A stretch of 64,000 bases of DNA, from the NCBI GenBank assembly GCA_944990035.1, contig CALYLX010000124.1, forward strand, positions 310,001 through 374,000, in the 5' to 3' direction. Under the pieces are notes generated by a model. That model was not told the DNA's origin and searched no databases. It saw only the letters and a list, made by a program, of their open reading frames with translations. Below are positions 24,834-37,896 of the stretch, one piece after another (the stretch's first letter is position 1; each line of letters opens with the position of its first letter). The DNA comes from Clitopilus passeckerianus. Taxonomy: Eukaryota > Basidiomycota > Agaricomycetes > Agaricales > Entolomataceae. Made by a program: the position numbers and the translations under genes.

Positions 24834-27800
24834 ATGTCTTCGTCGCTGACGACGGGGAGCTCGAGTGCTGCGGGGACGGCTGAAGCACCTGCAGTGAGTC
24901 TTTTGACTTGATTACTGCGGGACACAACGAACCAGACGTGTAACGCGTCGAAGTCTCTCAGCAATCTTTCTTGTGCTCCAGAGATATGCTGACTATATGC
25001 GCTGTTAGTGGAAGCATTATCCATTCTTCGATGTCGTAAAAGTCAAAGACGCCCATGACCTTGAGAGCTCTCCGGATATCTTCAAGGTATGTCGTAGCTG
25101 CTATGTATCGTACATTTTTTGGCTGAATGCGTTCAGGCAGCGCTGGAAATCTCTACGACTGCATCTTCATCTGTCGGCTTGCTAGTCGCAGATATCCACG
25201 GAAGCGTACACGTCCTGAACAGAGACTTTGAAGCTCTCATCAGCTGGATAGCTCATACAGGCGGACGTGTTACACATATGGCAGAATGCAAAAGTATTCT
25301 GGTTACTTTGGGTGTACGTACGTCTCCTCTTAGGTTGGATGCCGGAACAGTCATTGATTATCCTTATGGTCCACAGGAGGAGGACGCGGTTCGGTCACCT
25401 TTACTGAAAATATGGGACCTGGGAAGCAGAGACAAGAAGACTGGTGGACCTGTTCTTCTAAGATCGGCTAAAGCTCAGCATAGCAATAAACCGCATCCCG
25501 TATGTCTTGAACTTCGTGCCCTGCCTACAAGTACTAACGACAACTAGGTCTCCTCTATCGCACTCTCCTCAAATCTAAGCTACCTCGCCATTGGTCTTGG
25601 AGACGGCACCGTACTTTTCTACAAGCACCTCGATCAGTCGCTCGTCACCGGCCTAGCTGGGGCGCTGACCTCTATCCCTAAACCTCGAGTCATCCACGAA
25701 TCGCCAGGAGAGCCCATCACAGGGCTCGGATTCAAGGAACCTTCAGAAGACGACAGCACCCCGGGCTTCTCGCTCTTCATAACCACAATATCAAGAGTGC
25801 TCATCTTCCAGGTCTCCGGGAGGACAGGTGGGATCGGCAGTGGGAGTACGGCTGAGGTTGTCGACGAGATTGGCTGCGGGTTAGGGTGTGCGGCTATTGA
25901 TTGGGGGAAACAGAATATTGTCGTCGCGAAGGATGAAGCTGTTTACTACGTTGGTGTTGATGGGCGAGGGCCATGTTATGCTTATGAGGGTGAGTAAAAT
26001 CCTTTTTTTAGTTTCCTATGGCTTCTGTCGAGGATACTCATTCGGTTTTATCTCAGGAACAAAAAGCTCACTACACACCCACGCCAACTACCTAATTATC
26101 GTTTCTCCGCCATTTGTACCTTCGGCAGCAGACGCCTCTGCAACCGTACGGAACTTCGTCGCAAGGACACCCGATCGTCCTGCGGAATCAGATATCACCA
26201 AGATATCCGTCTTTGAGCCAGAGAACAAATATGTTGCATACTCTGGCACATTCACGCAGGATGTGCGGGAAGTCATTTCCCAGTGGGGGAATATCTATAT
26301 CTTGACGAGCGATGGCAAAGTAGGTTTATCACTCGTACATGTTCCCCTGCCTGCTAACATTCTGCGTGCAGCTACTCTGCCTGCAAGAAAAGTCCACGGC
26401 AACCAAACTCGATTTCCTCTATCGAAAGCTACACTTTACCATTGCGCTCAGCCTCGCCAAGACCCAGCGACTTGACGCATCTGTGGTGGCAGATATCCAT
26501 AAGCAGTATGGAGACCATCTATATGCTAAAGGCGAATACGACCAAGCTATGCAGCAATATGTGCAGACTATCGGATACCTTCAGCCCAGCCATGTCATTC
26601 GGAAGGTGAACTTCCTCCTATATTCACCAATCGCTTGTTTTTGACGCATATATTCAGTTCCTCAGCTCACAGAGAATACACAACCTCGTGACATATCTGC
26701 AAGAACTACATTCGCTAGGCCTTGCCAACGCAGACCATACGACACTCCTTCTGAATACCTACACCAAGCTCAAGGATGTTTCGCGTCTGGATAGCTTCAT
26801 CAAGACGGAGTCAAAGTGGAACGCTGATAGCGATGGGAAAGAGGCCCTCCCCTTTGATCTGGAGACAGCCATTCGGGTGTGCAGACAGGCGGGCTACTTC
26901 GAGCATGCCAGCTATCTGGCGAGGAAGTACAAGCGGCACGAAGATTATCTCAGGATCCAGATCGAGGATTCTGGAAATTATGCAGACGCGTTGGCATACC
27001 TCAGAAAGCTGGGACCCGCTTCGGTAGGTTTTGTTGTGCTTTATCTAGAACTCCTGTAAACTTACTACGGTCGGCTTGTTTCAGGCTGAATCAAATCTTG
27101 CAAGATATGGCCGCGCAATGCTGGAGAACCTTCCGCAAGAGACGACACAGTTGTTGATTGATCTGTGCACAACTTCTACATTGGAAGTCGACGAGGGTCT
27201 ACCAGCAGCCCAGCAAAAACAAACCCAGGGCCTGCCGATTCTGTCGTACCTGGTCAATCTACCTACGGCAATACCCCCAGCAGTAACCACGGATAACGCT
27301 CTGTCGGGAGGTGGTTCTCATCCTGCCTCCATTCACCGGGATTCGCAAAGCCCACCAGCGACCATGCCGAACCAGCGGCCAGCTACCCCTCCTTCTGGTC
27401 TTCCAGTATCTTCGACGACTGATGCATTCCCTCCACTGCCTCCGCCAGTCAAACGACTCTCCCCTCGCGTGTATTTTGCGCACTTCGTCGACCACAGGGA
27501 CCAGTTTGTGACGTTTTTAGAAACTGTGGCCCTGCGCCGATGGGGACAGAGCCTGGACGGGAAAATTAATGGTACCAATGGAACGCTGGAACGACCTCTG
27601 GATGAGGAAGCAGACCATGCTGACCAAGTTGCCGTCTGGAATACCCTCCTGGAGCTATACCTCACTTCGAGCCGGCAACACCCCCAAGACAAAGCCATAC
27701 GCGTCCTGCAGAGTGCCTCGCTCCCGTACGACCCTATGCACGCCTTGATCCTATGCTCCGCCAGAAATTACACATCCGGCCTTGTGCTCCTCTGGGAGAA

Positions 27801-28653
27801 GATGGGGATGTATGAGGATGTGCTGCGATTCTGGATGGACAAGGAGAAAGAGAACCAGGGCAACTCGGATGTGTCGCGAGAGGCTTCTCGACAGGTGGTG
27901 CAGCAGCTTGACAAGTATGGGCCTGAGCACCCACAGCTGTACACGCTTGTGCTGAGATTCTTGACTTCCACGCCTGAGCTGCTGTCCAGGCATACCGACG
28001 ATGTCAAGAGATTCCTACAAATTGTCGATGAAGAAGAGATCCTGCCGCCATTGGGTATCGTCCAATTGTTGAGTAGGAACGAAGTGGCGAGTGTTGGGTT
28101 GATCAAGCCGTGGTTGATCGAGAGGGTGAAGTTGACGAGATCCGAGATTCAGAAGGTTTGCCTTTCGCTCCATCTCCACAACCTGAAAGGCTGACCTGTC
28201 GGTTGATAGGACCGGCAATTGACCACATCATATCGTCTGGAAACAGCTGCCAAACTCAAGCAAGTGGAAGCACTCAAGGATCCAGAGGGTCCTCACGTTT
28301 TCCATGTCACTCGTTGCTCGTCTTGCGGTGGTCAACTTGATCTACCCAGTTATCACTTTATGTGTGACCACAGCTTCCACCAAAGGTCCTTTTTATCTTC
28401 TTCGTTCACTGTCGCCTCTTGCTAACCACGATGGCTTCGTTTTAGGTGTTTGGGTGAGAACGAGGAGTGTCCAAAGTGTGCCCGAGAATACAGCGTCATT
28501 CGGGAGATCAGGCGGACAAATGAACGGCTTGCAGACCAGCATGACGTTCTGCTATCGGAGGTTCAGGAAAGTGGATTTGAGGCAATCGCAGCCGCATTTG
28601 GGAGAGGTATGCTAAGCATCATGCAGCACCCTGCAAGAGGACTGTCGTCATAG
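24834..28653 (+). CDS. VPS11: HOPS/CORVET subunit Vps11 (Pep5)
   Basis: Core subunit of the vacuolar/endosomal tethering complexes HOPS and CORVET, acting in membrane fusion at endosomes and vacuole. The N-terminus reads WKHYPFFDVVKVKD and DLESSPDIFK after a Ser-rich first exon. A beta-propeller follows (LLVADIHGSVHVLNRDF, LSYLAIGLGDGTVLFYKH, VVAKDEAVYYVGVDGRGPCY, NYLIIVSPPF). The alpha-solenoid/clathrin-repeat part contains IHKQYGDHLYAKGEYDQAM, QYVQTIGYLQPSHVIRKFL and DYLRIQIEDSGNYADALAYL. An internal Pro/Ser-rich insert (about 27300-27470) interrupts the solenoid. The C-terminal RING-H2 finger is complete: CSSCGG...FMCDHSFHQRC...CPKC, split by an intron near 28388-28445. About nine short introns; I found no frame break, and the size (about 1,000 residues) is normal. 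Confidence 0.95.
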
Positions 28654-28841
28654 TTTACACACATTCTATTGATAACTCGCTTGTGATGTACTACCGGTCA
28701 TCTTTGGCTCTTGGATATATGATCACGCTCGTCGCTACTCTTTCGGTGAACAGCCGGCAATAACTGAATCAAGCCTTGAGTGCGGCCCAGATGAGGCGCC
28801 CGTACATCCGTCCTTAACAACCACCATCCACGGCGTCCGTC

Positions 28842-29993
28842 ATGGATCCTCACTCCGTGGTCAAAGGCACCAAACATTCGTTCAGTGAAATTCCACTGCA
28901 TTCCATTGTCCCTCAAAACTGCACCGTTACGCTTGAAGACGTGCAATGTCTAACATCCTACGATATCGGTAGAAACCATCTCGTAACTCCTGGTCAGCAG
29001 GCTTCACTTCTTTAGGCAAGAATATACTTAATTAGACCGTCGCTGTTAGCTAGTCCACCTCACTGGCTTGACCAAGAGCTCCCTGTACAACTATCCCCAG
29101 ACCCTGTGGCGACTGATCCTCGACATATCCTTCCTCCTTGTCCCTTGGACCCCATGCTGCGCTCCCTGATGGTTACATCTCCAGATATCTCGCTCAAAGA
29201 TGTCGATGTCATTGTTGAGAGGAAGAATTTGCGTGCTCTATTCAACTTTGTGAATGGAGATAGCGTAAACCATCGGATTGACGCAGAGCTCATAGGGAAT
29301 ACCCTTCTGATTTATATTGGCTGGGTTGGATCCAGCTACGGCACTCCCGGAGTCACGTATGGCATGAACTTCGAGCACCGATTCACATCACCTACGCCGG
29401 AGGCCATTGTTCACCACGAAAGAGTGATACAATATCGGTTCGGCGGCTTGAAGATTATGACAAAGTATCAAGTCGATGCTTGTCTGGCTTCCAACCCTGG
29501 CGTCACGGACCCCGACAAGTGCGAGTTAATTTCCACCTCCGCCAGCGGGCTGCAGACATTCAAGTCAGGACGCATGATCCCTCGGAAGGACGTTGCTGAA
29601 ATCAAGACACTCCGCCTGACCCCGAAAAAGAAACGTCCTCCCCCAAGTTCGCGCACGTTACAGCAGCTGTGGTTTTCCCAGACACCTATTCTAATCTCTG
29701 GATATCACGACGGAAATGGTTACTTCTCCGCGGTGCAAAAGACAAACATAATCAAGACCGGTGCATTGAAGAGGTGGGAGGAGAGAAATGCGGATACACT
29801 TCGCAAAGTCGTGAAGTTGATACAGCTGATCAGGGCAGCAATGGAGAACGCACCAACCACAGAGGGGAGTTCTACGAAGACAGCCGGGATTGTTATACGA
29901 TCTGGAAAGTATAAACCCATGGTGACTTTACACGCTCTTGAACCTGGGTATTTGGCGAGTTTGCCGCAGGACCTACGCCTTTTGTGGAATTGA
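28842..29993 (+). CDS. Fungal family protein often mislabelled GGPP synthetase
   Basis: Two exons (28842-28968, 29050-29993) give 356 residues. The first exon ends ...VQCLTSYDI and joins ASPPHWLDQELPVQLSPDP over an 81-nt intron. The family pattern I recall has the same layout: LTSY(N/D)W near the start, PPxW, then PxxPLxPLxRxL, DxVxxRxNLRxLxxFVN (here VDVIVERKNLRALFNFV), and near the end LWFSQTPILISGYHDGNGYF followed by TLRKVVKLIQLIRAAME. Proteins with these blocks are often deposited as geranylgeranyl pyrophosphate synthetase, but there are no prenyl-synthase DDxxD motifs, so that name should not be used. A distant relation to decapping-type nucleases has been suggested to me only by memory, and I cannot confirm it. 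Function unknown. Confidence 0.75.
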
Positions 29994-32900
29994 AGCTTCA
30001 TGTCCTTTGTTGCATTTCGAGGTCTTGTATCACCATCACAATTCATCAGATTGTTCTTCATCATTAGGAATTTTGACCACTAGTATTGAACTAGTATGTG
30101 CTGTACCTAGTACCAAAAGATGACATCGGTTGGTATCTTCCGGATTGCGGATATAATCCCAGCAAGTGCAAGTTACACGAGGCGGTATAATGACGTCTCA
30201 AGGATGAGAATGTCAGGGTTCCACTGCCACTTATGGTTCCCGCGAGCCAAACCTGTTGCGAGTCGGTCCCTGAGCACTATCATCTCAGAAGAATCCAGTA
30301 GGTAATCGAAATGACACAAGCGACCTCGTTGCTGGACCCTTGGGTAATGGCCGAAGACCCTGGCTATCAACGATCCCCCCAATGAAGACAACAATATTTC
30401 AAAAGAAATTGACGGGAATAGGTGCCATTCTGTCAAGGCGTATGCCGGTATAATAGAACCCCTAGAACGCGGAATCGTCGTGTTCAGTGGAGTCAGATCG
30501 GGAGCTGGCATACAAAGGCCAGATACAGAGCTTCTCGGTCCAAGACGGAGTTCGAGCTAGCAGAACCTGTTTCGAGTTGCCGTAGTCAATTCTAAGGGCG
30601 AGCTGGTTGGGCAAAAGGGTGATCCAGCTGCTCCAACTAGATTCGTCAGTATCGCTCGGGATGACATTGAAATCATAATCATAATATGACGTGCAGGGTT
30701 CCCAGGTCTGTCATGAACAGCATGTAAAGTCACATCTTCAGTTCCCCGTCCCGAGCCCATACTACAGCAAGCATGAACTTAACCCGAAGATCATGCTGGT
30801 TTGTCTCGTTGATCAAGTGTTCAGTGATCAGGTTGAACGGAGATTTATCGGCCTTGAGCTCTTCAGAAACAGCGGCAGAGGTAGCGGGCCAGGTCAGGTA
30901 TGGTATGGCTCAAGTACGGGGGAAACAATTGAAAATCTGCGGGACAGCTATATCGATACACGGGGATTTGGACTCGGCAGAACCATGGATAAGACTTCAA
31001 GCTCCACGGTTATTGCTCTTGGGGAGCCAGGCCGCTTAATCGTTATAGGAAGCGAGTTTCGCGAGTCGAGTCTGTAGGGCTAGTGAATCATGCGGGTTGC
31101 AGCACGCCTGAATGAGCACTTGCCGATTTCCGGGGAGCAGTGACCAGATTTCTTGACAAGACATGCAACGGGAATGTAAAGAGGTCGGTTCCAGATACTC
31201 CTGCGATGACAAAAGGTTCTTCTATAGATGATTGACCGTAAGGAGACAGATATCAACGAAGCTTTAGATCCTCATCGGCGTGCTGGTCAAGGTAAAGGCC
31301 GGACTCACTGCTCAACGTTCAACATTTGAACTCAGGTCATTGCGATCTGTTAGGATATTAAGCTGCAGGCAAATAACGCGTCAATATGCATAAAGACAGG
31401 CACGATCAATATTGGATATTGGGCCTCTCAGATTCTCCAGCAATTCTCCGAGAGTTCCGTTCAGCTACCAGAAGCTGCGAGACTCAATCCAACTGAGGCG
31501 TATATTTGACGATGGATAGATCAAATTCTGAACCTGAATATTGTTGGCGTTGCTGTTCGAAAGATCGATCAAATCGATGGATCCCTGATGACCTTGAACC
31601 CTACCAGCTTGCCTTGGGCTCGCCAGGATGTTGTGGCGCATGCACTTTGCATATGATACGTCATACTAGCCCGTCAGGAACAATAAATCCTCCCAAAAGG
31701 TATGCTTGGGGAGGTGCCTGGTAATCCCGTGTCGATCCTCCTACTCTCCTTCCTGACTCGGGCCATGTACCCGCTATCGATGGATCAACTATCGAAATGG
31801 AAGCTCTCATAATCATTTGACCTCTTCAGGTGAGCGCCTTAAGCATGGGATACACGAGGCTAGCGATGTAGATAAGATCAGTCATTTATTGTAATAATTG
31901 ACTTCCGAGCTGGTTCACGAACAACGTGAAGAAGGAAAACAACGAGGATGTAGGTCCTCTTCACATGAACTTCCTTCTTAAGCGCCTACATCTTGTTTAA
32001 CAGGTTGATGATTGAAAGATGTGTGGGGCTGTGGTGATTTCGAAGAACAAAAGGCCTTGTTGTTCTCGGCGAGGTTGTGATGAAGGAGACGCCGTGGCGG
32101 TGCGATGGACCTATACGCGACTTACAGAACAGATGTAGATGTATTGATATCAACGTGCTGACTAGCCACACAGCAGCTTGGGCGTTCAGCAGCCAATTAA
32201 CGAGTATGTGCCTAAGAGCAATGCACAGGCAACAAGGCAAACAGCTTGACTCGGGCTTTCAACCCAGCAATTAAGCTTGGACGCGTTGCATTGCCGGTCG
32301 GAACTCTTCACACCTCAGGTCAAAGGCTCATCATGGCTTACGTGCAGCGATGGATATATCTACATGTATAAACTATCATGATCGATCCCTAGAAGCCCAT
32401 CTGGTCTTGAGAATTGCCTAAGCACAGCATACAGGAAAAAAGGATCCTAGATTGGATGTCAGATGTGATATTCTGGAGGTCTGGACATCGGAGATAAGAA
32501 ACTATTAACTAAGCGCTTAAAGTTGCTAGTAGGCGTCAGGGAGTCCTTGTGCACACCACATAGTGTTTACAGCTCATGTTCTCTGTGCGAATCAGTGCCA
32601 TGATGCACGTTATCCAGCTTACGAACTTTCCGATGACCTCGAAAGTTCAACGGAGCGCTGAAAGCCTCCTTAGTTTTACCATACCCTCAGGCATGCGAGC
32701 CTCGAGGTTCACATCGAATCATTAGTTGAATTGCTTCGAGCGTCTAGACTCCTACAGTAGCTCCAGCCTGAGACGGGAGTCTGCTTCCTATCTTCAACTG
32801 CCCACCTGAGAATCAGTACAAAGATTGCGTCCGATACACGCTCCGTTCAACGGCCAAAGGCGTTTTACTGGGCATAATCCCAATAGATTCTTAATCAGTG

Positions 32901-35625
32901 CCCAAGCTCCGGTTGCTTGCCCCATGGCACGCACGTCCCGTCCCACCGACACGCTTAGAACGGTCCGTTCGCGCCTGATTATGACGAGGTTAGCATCTGA
33001 TAGTGATTAACCGTCTGTAATCCATGCCCCTGCGGATTACGGACAGAAAAGGAGCTTGACCGTCCAGGTACCTAACGCTATGACGAAATGCCATCAAAAT
33101 AGCCCCCACATATGCGGGGCACGATCACACCCACCGATTTTATCATAGGTAGGACAGCCACTGATGCCTCTCCTTTTTTCGTGAATATTAGCTGGTTGAC
33201 GTCAATACGAACATGAGTAATGAAAGACGAAGTTCCTATGGATATGGAGGTATTCGAGTCACTGCCCTTTCGTCATTTCTCCCCACTGGAATCAATGACG
33301 GGTTAACAAGCTGGTTCAGTGCAATTATCATCCAACCTGATGATGAGTCGCTTGCGGTTTGGAACCCGCGATAACTCGTAGGTTGTCATGATGTTCCTCG
33401 GTGAATGGAGCTTTCTGGATCCAGCTCGTTATTATAATAGACATCGGAAAGTGGCTGGGGCTTCTCGAAACCAGCACTTACTCGGGAGAAAGCTTCACCT
33501 GCACGTTGGATAGTATAATTGAAGATCTACAGAGAGAAGACATGGAAGGCTTCTCAGGTACCTGGATGAAATACTCAGGTTACGCCATGCTCGTATCCCA
33601 AAACGGCAGGGCTCGCGATTCGGGAAAGAGTGAAGTAAATCATGTTACTAGTGTTTCTGCCAGAGTACTCTATTGTCAGGTTTCAACCCAAGGGTTGATG
33701 AACCAGAGGATTTCTATTATCTGCTGCGATGCGGAGGAGTTGACATTGCGTGGGGACAAATCAAAGCTCTCACCCTGCCATTGTAAACATGCTTCCGAGA
33801 TCGCTTTTTGTAAATGACCTGCACACAAGGAAGGGTGAGTAACCGAGGCATGCCATGAGCAATGCAGCTCGAGGCTCGAGGAATCGCTAATCAGGTTCAT
33901 CGGAGAAAGAATGGGTTGATGCACGGAGTATGCCTCGCCAAGGTTCGAGACACATTGCGAAGCTAGATCTGAATCGACACCCGGACATTAAAGTCCCAAA
34001 TCATTGAGGCCTGTATAATTATTACAGCAGGAGATGCATTATCCGGGCTTCAGTCCCATCAGCGGATGCAAGGCGCAGATTGGTGATTAAGAGCTGGTGT
34101 CAATGACTATTTGGCGAAGAGCGATCACAGTGCGTCCGTAAGATTAATGAAGTCATCAAAGCATCTCGTAGAATACCAGGCCGGAGAAGGTATATGGTTC
34201 TAGCTCTTGAGGAAGGTCACCTGGAATGTTCAAGAGCGCCGAGATTTTACAGGTATAATGGTCCCCGTTCGCCCTAGCAGAAGCTAGAAGCCGAAGAAAG
34301 TCCAAGATAATCGATTGCGCAATGTGAAGGTGGGCAAGATAACCTTCTGACCTTCGTCTGCGTGCTTTCTAGCGACGGCCCGTTAATGTGCAGTTAAAGA
34401 GCACACCGCGGAAGTATCTCGGGAAACAATGTACACATGCGTGAGCAATATGTACATGCACATTGCACGTCTTGTGATCAGCAACTGTCCCAGTGAATAG
34501 CAACGGTGGTAGTAGAGGTCTTGACACGTCAGTTCGAGCTTGGTTCAGATCCAATACGAAGCCTTGTCAATAGGAGTTACTCATCTCATATGCTTCGCAT
34601 CGCACCAGCTGCGCGTAGGACGAGCCACGCCGAGTAGTTTCCAAGCCGTCCAAGACGCGTACCTCGTGCCACTAGGCAAATCAGTTACAGTGGTCATGCA
34701 CAGTCAGGTACAATATTGAATATATGGCTGCCACCAGCCTGTCCTCTGTTCATCAGATAAACGCAGCGACCTGGCATTTGACCTGACGATTGTATCGCAT
34801 GAAAGTGAATAAAGAATTGAATTGACTACTCGTGATTACCAATACCCCGCATTCAGTACCATCCGCCCACGTAAGACGACCAGTGATAGAAGCTGTCGAT
34901 AGGCTTGATCAGCCGATTGACTCGAGGGGATACGACCCGATGATCCATACAAGATTGTGATGCCTCTGACAAGAGAGTGACGACCCAGTAGGGAATAGAT
35001 CACCGGCTCGACCACGGGCCAGCCTGAATGTCCTTGTGAACAGTCGCTGATTGGATGGCCGTAGATAGTGCGAGTCGAGGTAGCCGGAGCATCTTGATAA
35101 TACATACCTTCCACTTTGGGTAGACATCTTTGCGACGTAAGATGGGCTGGGGGGTTAGATTATCAATCTAGCGTATGGATAGTAAGTGCTATGGGAGACA
35201 TGAGAGAGATGATCATCGGATGGATAAGCACGCCGAGTCACGAAACTCCAGGTTGCGGAGGCGGGGTCGAGGGCGAATCATGAACTGAACCTGTTCCGTG
35301 AACATCTCATCAGCGTCGTATGGTGAAGACAAGAGAGGTTCGAGGAAAGAGCACCGAAGCCCGCACCGCGAAGCAAGGGAAAAAACATGGAGATGTACGT
35401 ACCAAGTATTACTACTACGGCTGTAACCCCGCGATCCCGCACCGTAGCACCGCAGGGCCGCATATCGTGCTCTACATGCCTGTAGGTGATTTGCATATTC
35501 TAGAATGAGAGAGGTAAGATAGGCAATGAAATAGTCATGAACGTAGTCATTCAATATTCGGCCGTCGGACGACCAGTCGAATACTGCTAGTCCACCCAGA
35601 AAGTCTACATTCCTCCCTTTCCATC

Positions 35626-35647
35626 GAAGGGCTAAGCCCCGCCCTTC
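35626..35647. repeat. Hairpin, 7-bp stem
   Basis: GAAGGGC (35626-35632) and GCCCTTC (35641-35647) are perfect inverted repeats around the 8-nt loop TAAGCCCC. Isolated in non-coding sequence; function unknown. Confidence 0.5.
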
Positions 35648-36170
35648 AGTGGAAAGTGAAAGTGGTCCTCGAATATACGTCGGTCCAAACCCGCCGAGTC
35701 GGATGGGAGTCCATCACGCATCCCATGATCGTTGTGATTGCGAAGCTCCCGTTCTGCCTGCTGGCAGACAAAGTAGGAAACCCTTCAACGGTTGTGTGTC
35801 AGTCGTCAAAGATGGGCAGAAAGATTTCGCGAAGGCATGAATTTTTCATTCTTCAGATGAACCATGTCGGGAGCCAAGACTAGTAAAGACAGATGTCGGG
35901 TTGAAGAGTGGTCACACAGGCGTGGACGTCCGAGTCGTAGTAGCGACGCCTCAAGCCCCAAGATTTCCAGCCAAACATGCCAAAGTGGCGCTTTCGTTCA
36001 TCTTTAGAGTAGTAGACGAGCCTCTGAAAGCCATTCAACTCCGTCGGAAAGTCGGAAAGACGTTCTACATCCGAAACCCGACCACTTCAACCGACGCTCT
36101 CATTTCGACTATTTCCAAAATAGCAGTAGCCATATAAATAGAACACGTGTCGGTACTCGATCCGAGTAAC

Positions 36171-36189
36171 CGCTTAACCTCGTTAAGCG
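36171..36189. repeat. Hairpin, 8-bp stem with 3-nt loop
   Basis: CGCTTAAC (36171-36178) and GTTAAGCG (36182-36189) form a perfect inverted repeat around CTC. It sits about 40 nt after a TATAAATA sequence and a CACGTG palindrome, and just after a second imperfect dyad (ACTCGATCCGAGT). Confidence 0.55.
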
Positions 36190-37896
36190 ATCTTACCGAC
36201 GATTGCGGCAGTGCTGGTGGCGGTTTGCTGGATTTGGTGGGCGCTTGCTCGTTAAGGGAACACGGTCATGGTGGTTCGCATTCGGGTGGAGTCCCCGTTG
36301 GAGGAGGACTCGATTTCAAAGGAAAGCTCAAGAAAGCTCCCGTGCATGCAGTCAACGCCAATATTATTGAAATTGTGGATACTACTGTAGCCTAGAATCG
36401 GGTCTACCGTCTCGGGGCGTCAGACGTGGAGAGGCGAGGAGGCTTGAGGCAAACGCATCGGACAGGCGAACGGTAGGTGCCTAGGCCCTGTTTTACTTAC
36501 GCTTTTTGCCATTCCGAGTAAAGGGTTCAGTCAATAGGGATCCGCCAAATAGGACATAGCAACTCGAGGGTCGAGAGACATTGGACAGAACACGCTGTAG
36601 TTGGACAGGGTTGAGTGTATAGACAGATCGACTGGGATCGACACGTTGTGATGAGTGGAAGGGTGTACCTACATCGTGTGATGGAGTGGAGGAATTGTGT
36701 CCCCAACGTCTGGGGGTTACGCACCATGTTTGGTAGTAGGGCCTACGTTCTCTTTGTCCTCGCGTGCGGGGCCTGCTTGTGGTCTGCGATTCGGAAACGT
36801 GATGGGATGGGGGATGATATATGTCCTTGAGTATTGGAGGTGTCAAAGCCTACGCTTAGATCGGATGGATAGTAGATAAAGCCGTAGATGAACTGAGTCG
36901 TGATTGAGAAGAGACAAACTATTACCAGTAGGAGGATAGTCGCAGGATCACCGTGAAGTAGCATCGATGGTAAATTTCCTAGCCTCGTGTTTGCAAGGAC
37001 AGGGTCGCGCAGAGAACAGTCAAACGAAGGTCTCAGCGTGGTTTTGGGTCAAGGGTATGGCAGGTATGGCATGATTGGACGCCATCATGTAGAAGAGACA
37101 ACTCTGGCTATGGAAGCGCTGAAGCATCAAAGAGTGGGTATAGCGGTCCGATGGACCTGGAATAATTGGAACGAGGTATGTGTGCGGCAAAAGTCGACAT
37201 GGTGCAATGCCAGTATTTCTGGCAGCATCTCTGATTATAGATAATCTATTCGATTCGTAGATACAGGAATATTCTAGGAACGTCAACCATAAACGATATC
37301 GATGAGCGCATGAACACGTCCGTAGTTGGGATAATGATTACGGACAGTAATCTCAATCGCTGACATATCAGATGAGATTGTCTGCGCAGGTACAGTAATC
37401 AGAGGCTTGAGGATTATCGTGTTATGAGTCGGGACGGCACGGGTAGAGTATGATGCCGACGTGCTGAGGAGCCCATCCACGTCTCGAGATTTGCGTTGAG
37501 TCAGCACGCGGAACCAGAACTTGCCACCAAGTCATGAAATGACTCGGAGGCGCAGCGGCTGCAAGAGAGGATTCCAGAACAGCTATGGATGTGCATCGTG
37601 TAGGACAGTAGGACAAGAGGCTGTTGAAAGAATGGCGCGTGGTCGGTCGAAAGGAGGAATGTTGGTTAAAATGCGGCATTCATGAGGACTGAGTGAACCG
37701 GAGCTGTGCCGAGCAAACGAACTGAACTTGAGCCAAGAGTCCCAAAAAGGAAGGACCGGCTGGTGCGGAAGATTGGTTCGAGTGATTACGCAGGTGAGTA
37801 CACGGAAGGAGAATGAACCGGGGCAAGTACTAATATAAACAGTTCAACTCCCCTGTCCTTTGTGCCCCCTCTCCTCATAACCAAAGGTCCCTCGAT

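Larger units (their letters stand above)
29994..37896. other. Gene-poor 7.9-kb region
   Basis: No gene can be supported. The open frames are short, lie on both strands and have no family resemblance. There are no long terminal repeats, transposase or reverse-transcriptase motifs. Local features: a perfect hairpin at 35626-35647 and, around 36132-36189, a TATAAATA box followed by CACGTG and a second perfect hairpin. It may be decayed transposon or a centromere-like or subtelomeric gap; this is unresolved. Confidence 0.5.

Noticed and set aside
28842..29993. The name geranylgeranyl pyrophosphate synthetase
   Set aside because: No aspartate-rich prenyl synthase motifs are present; the database label for this family appears to be an inherited error.
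30691..31077. 128-codon plus-strand frame
   Set aside because: No family resemblance, no good splice partners and overlapping frames of similar length; it cannot be distinguished from chance.
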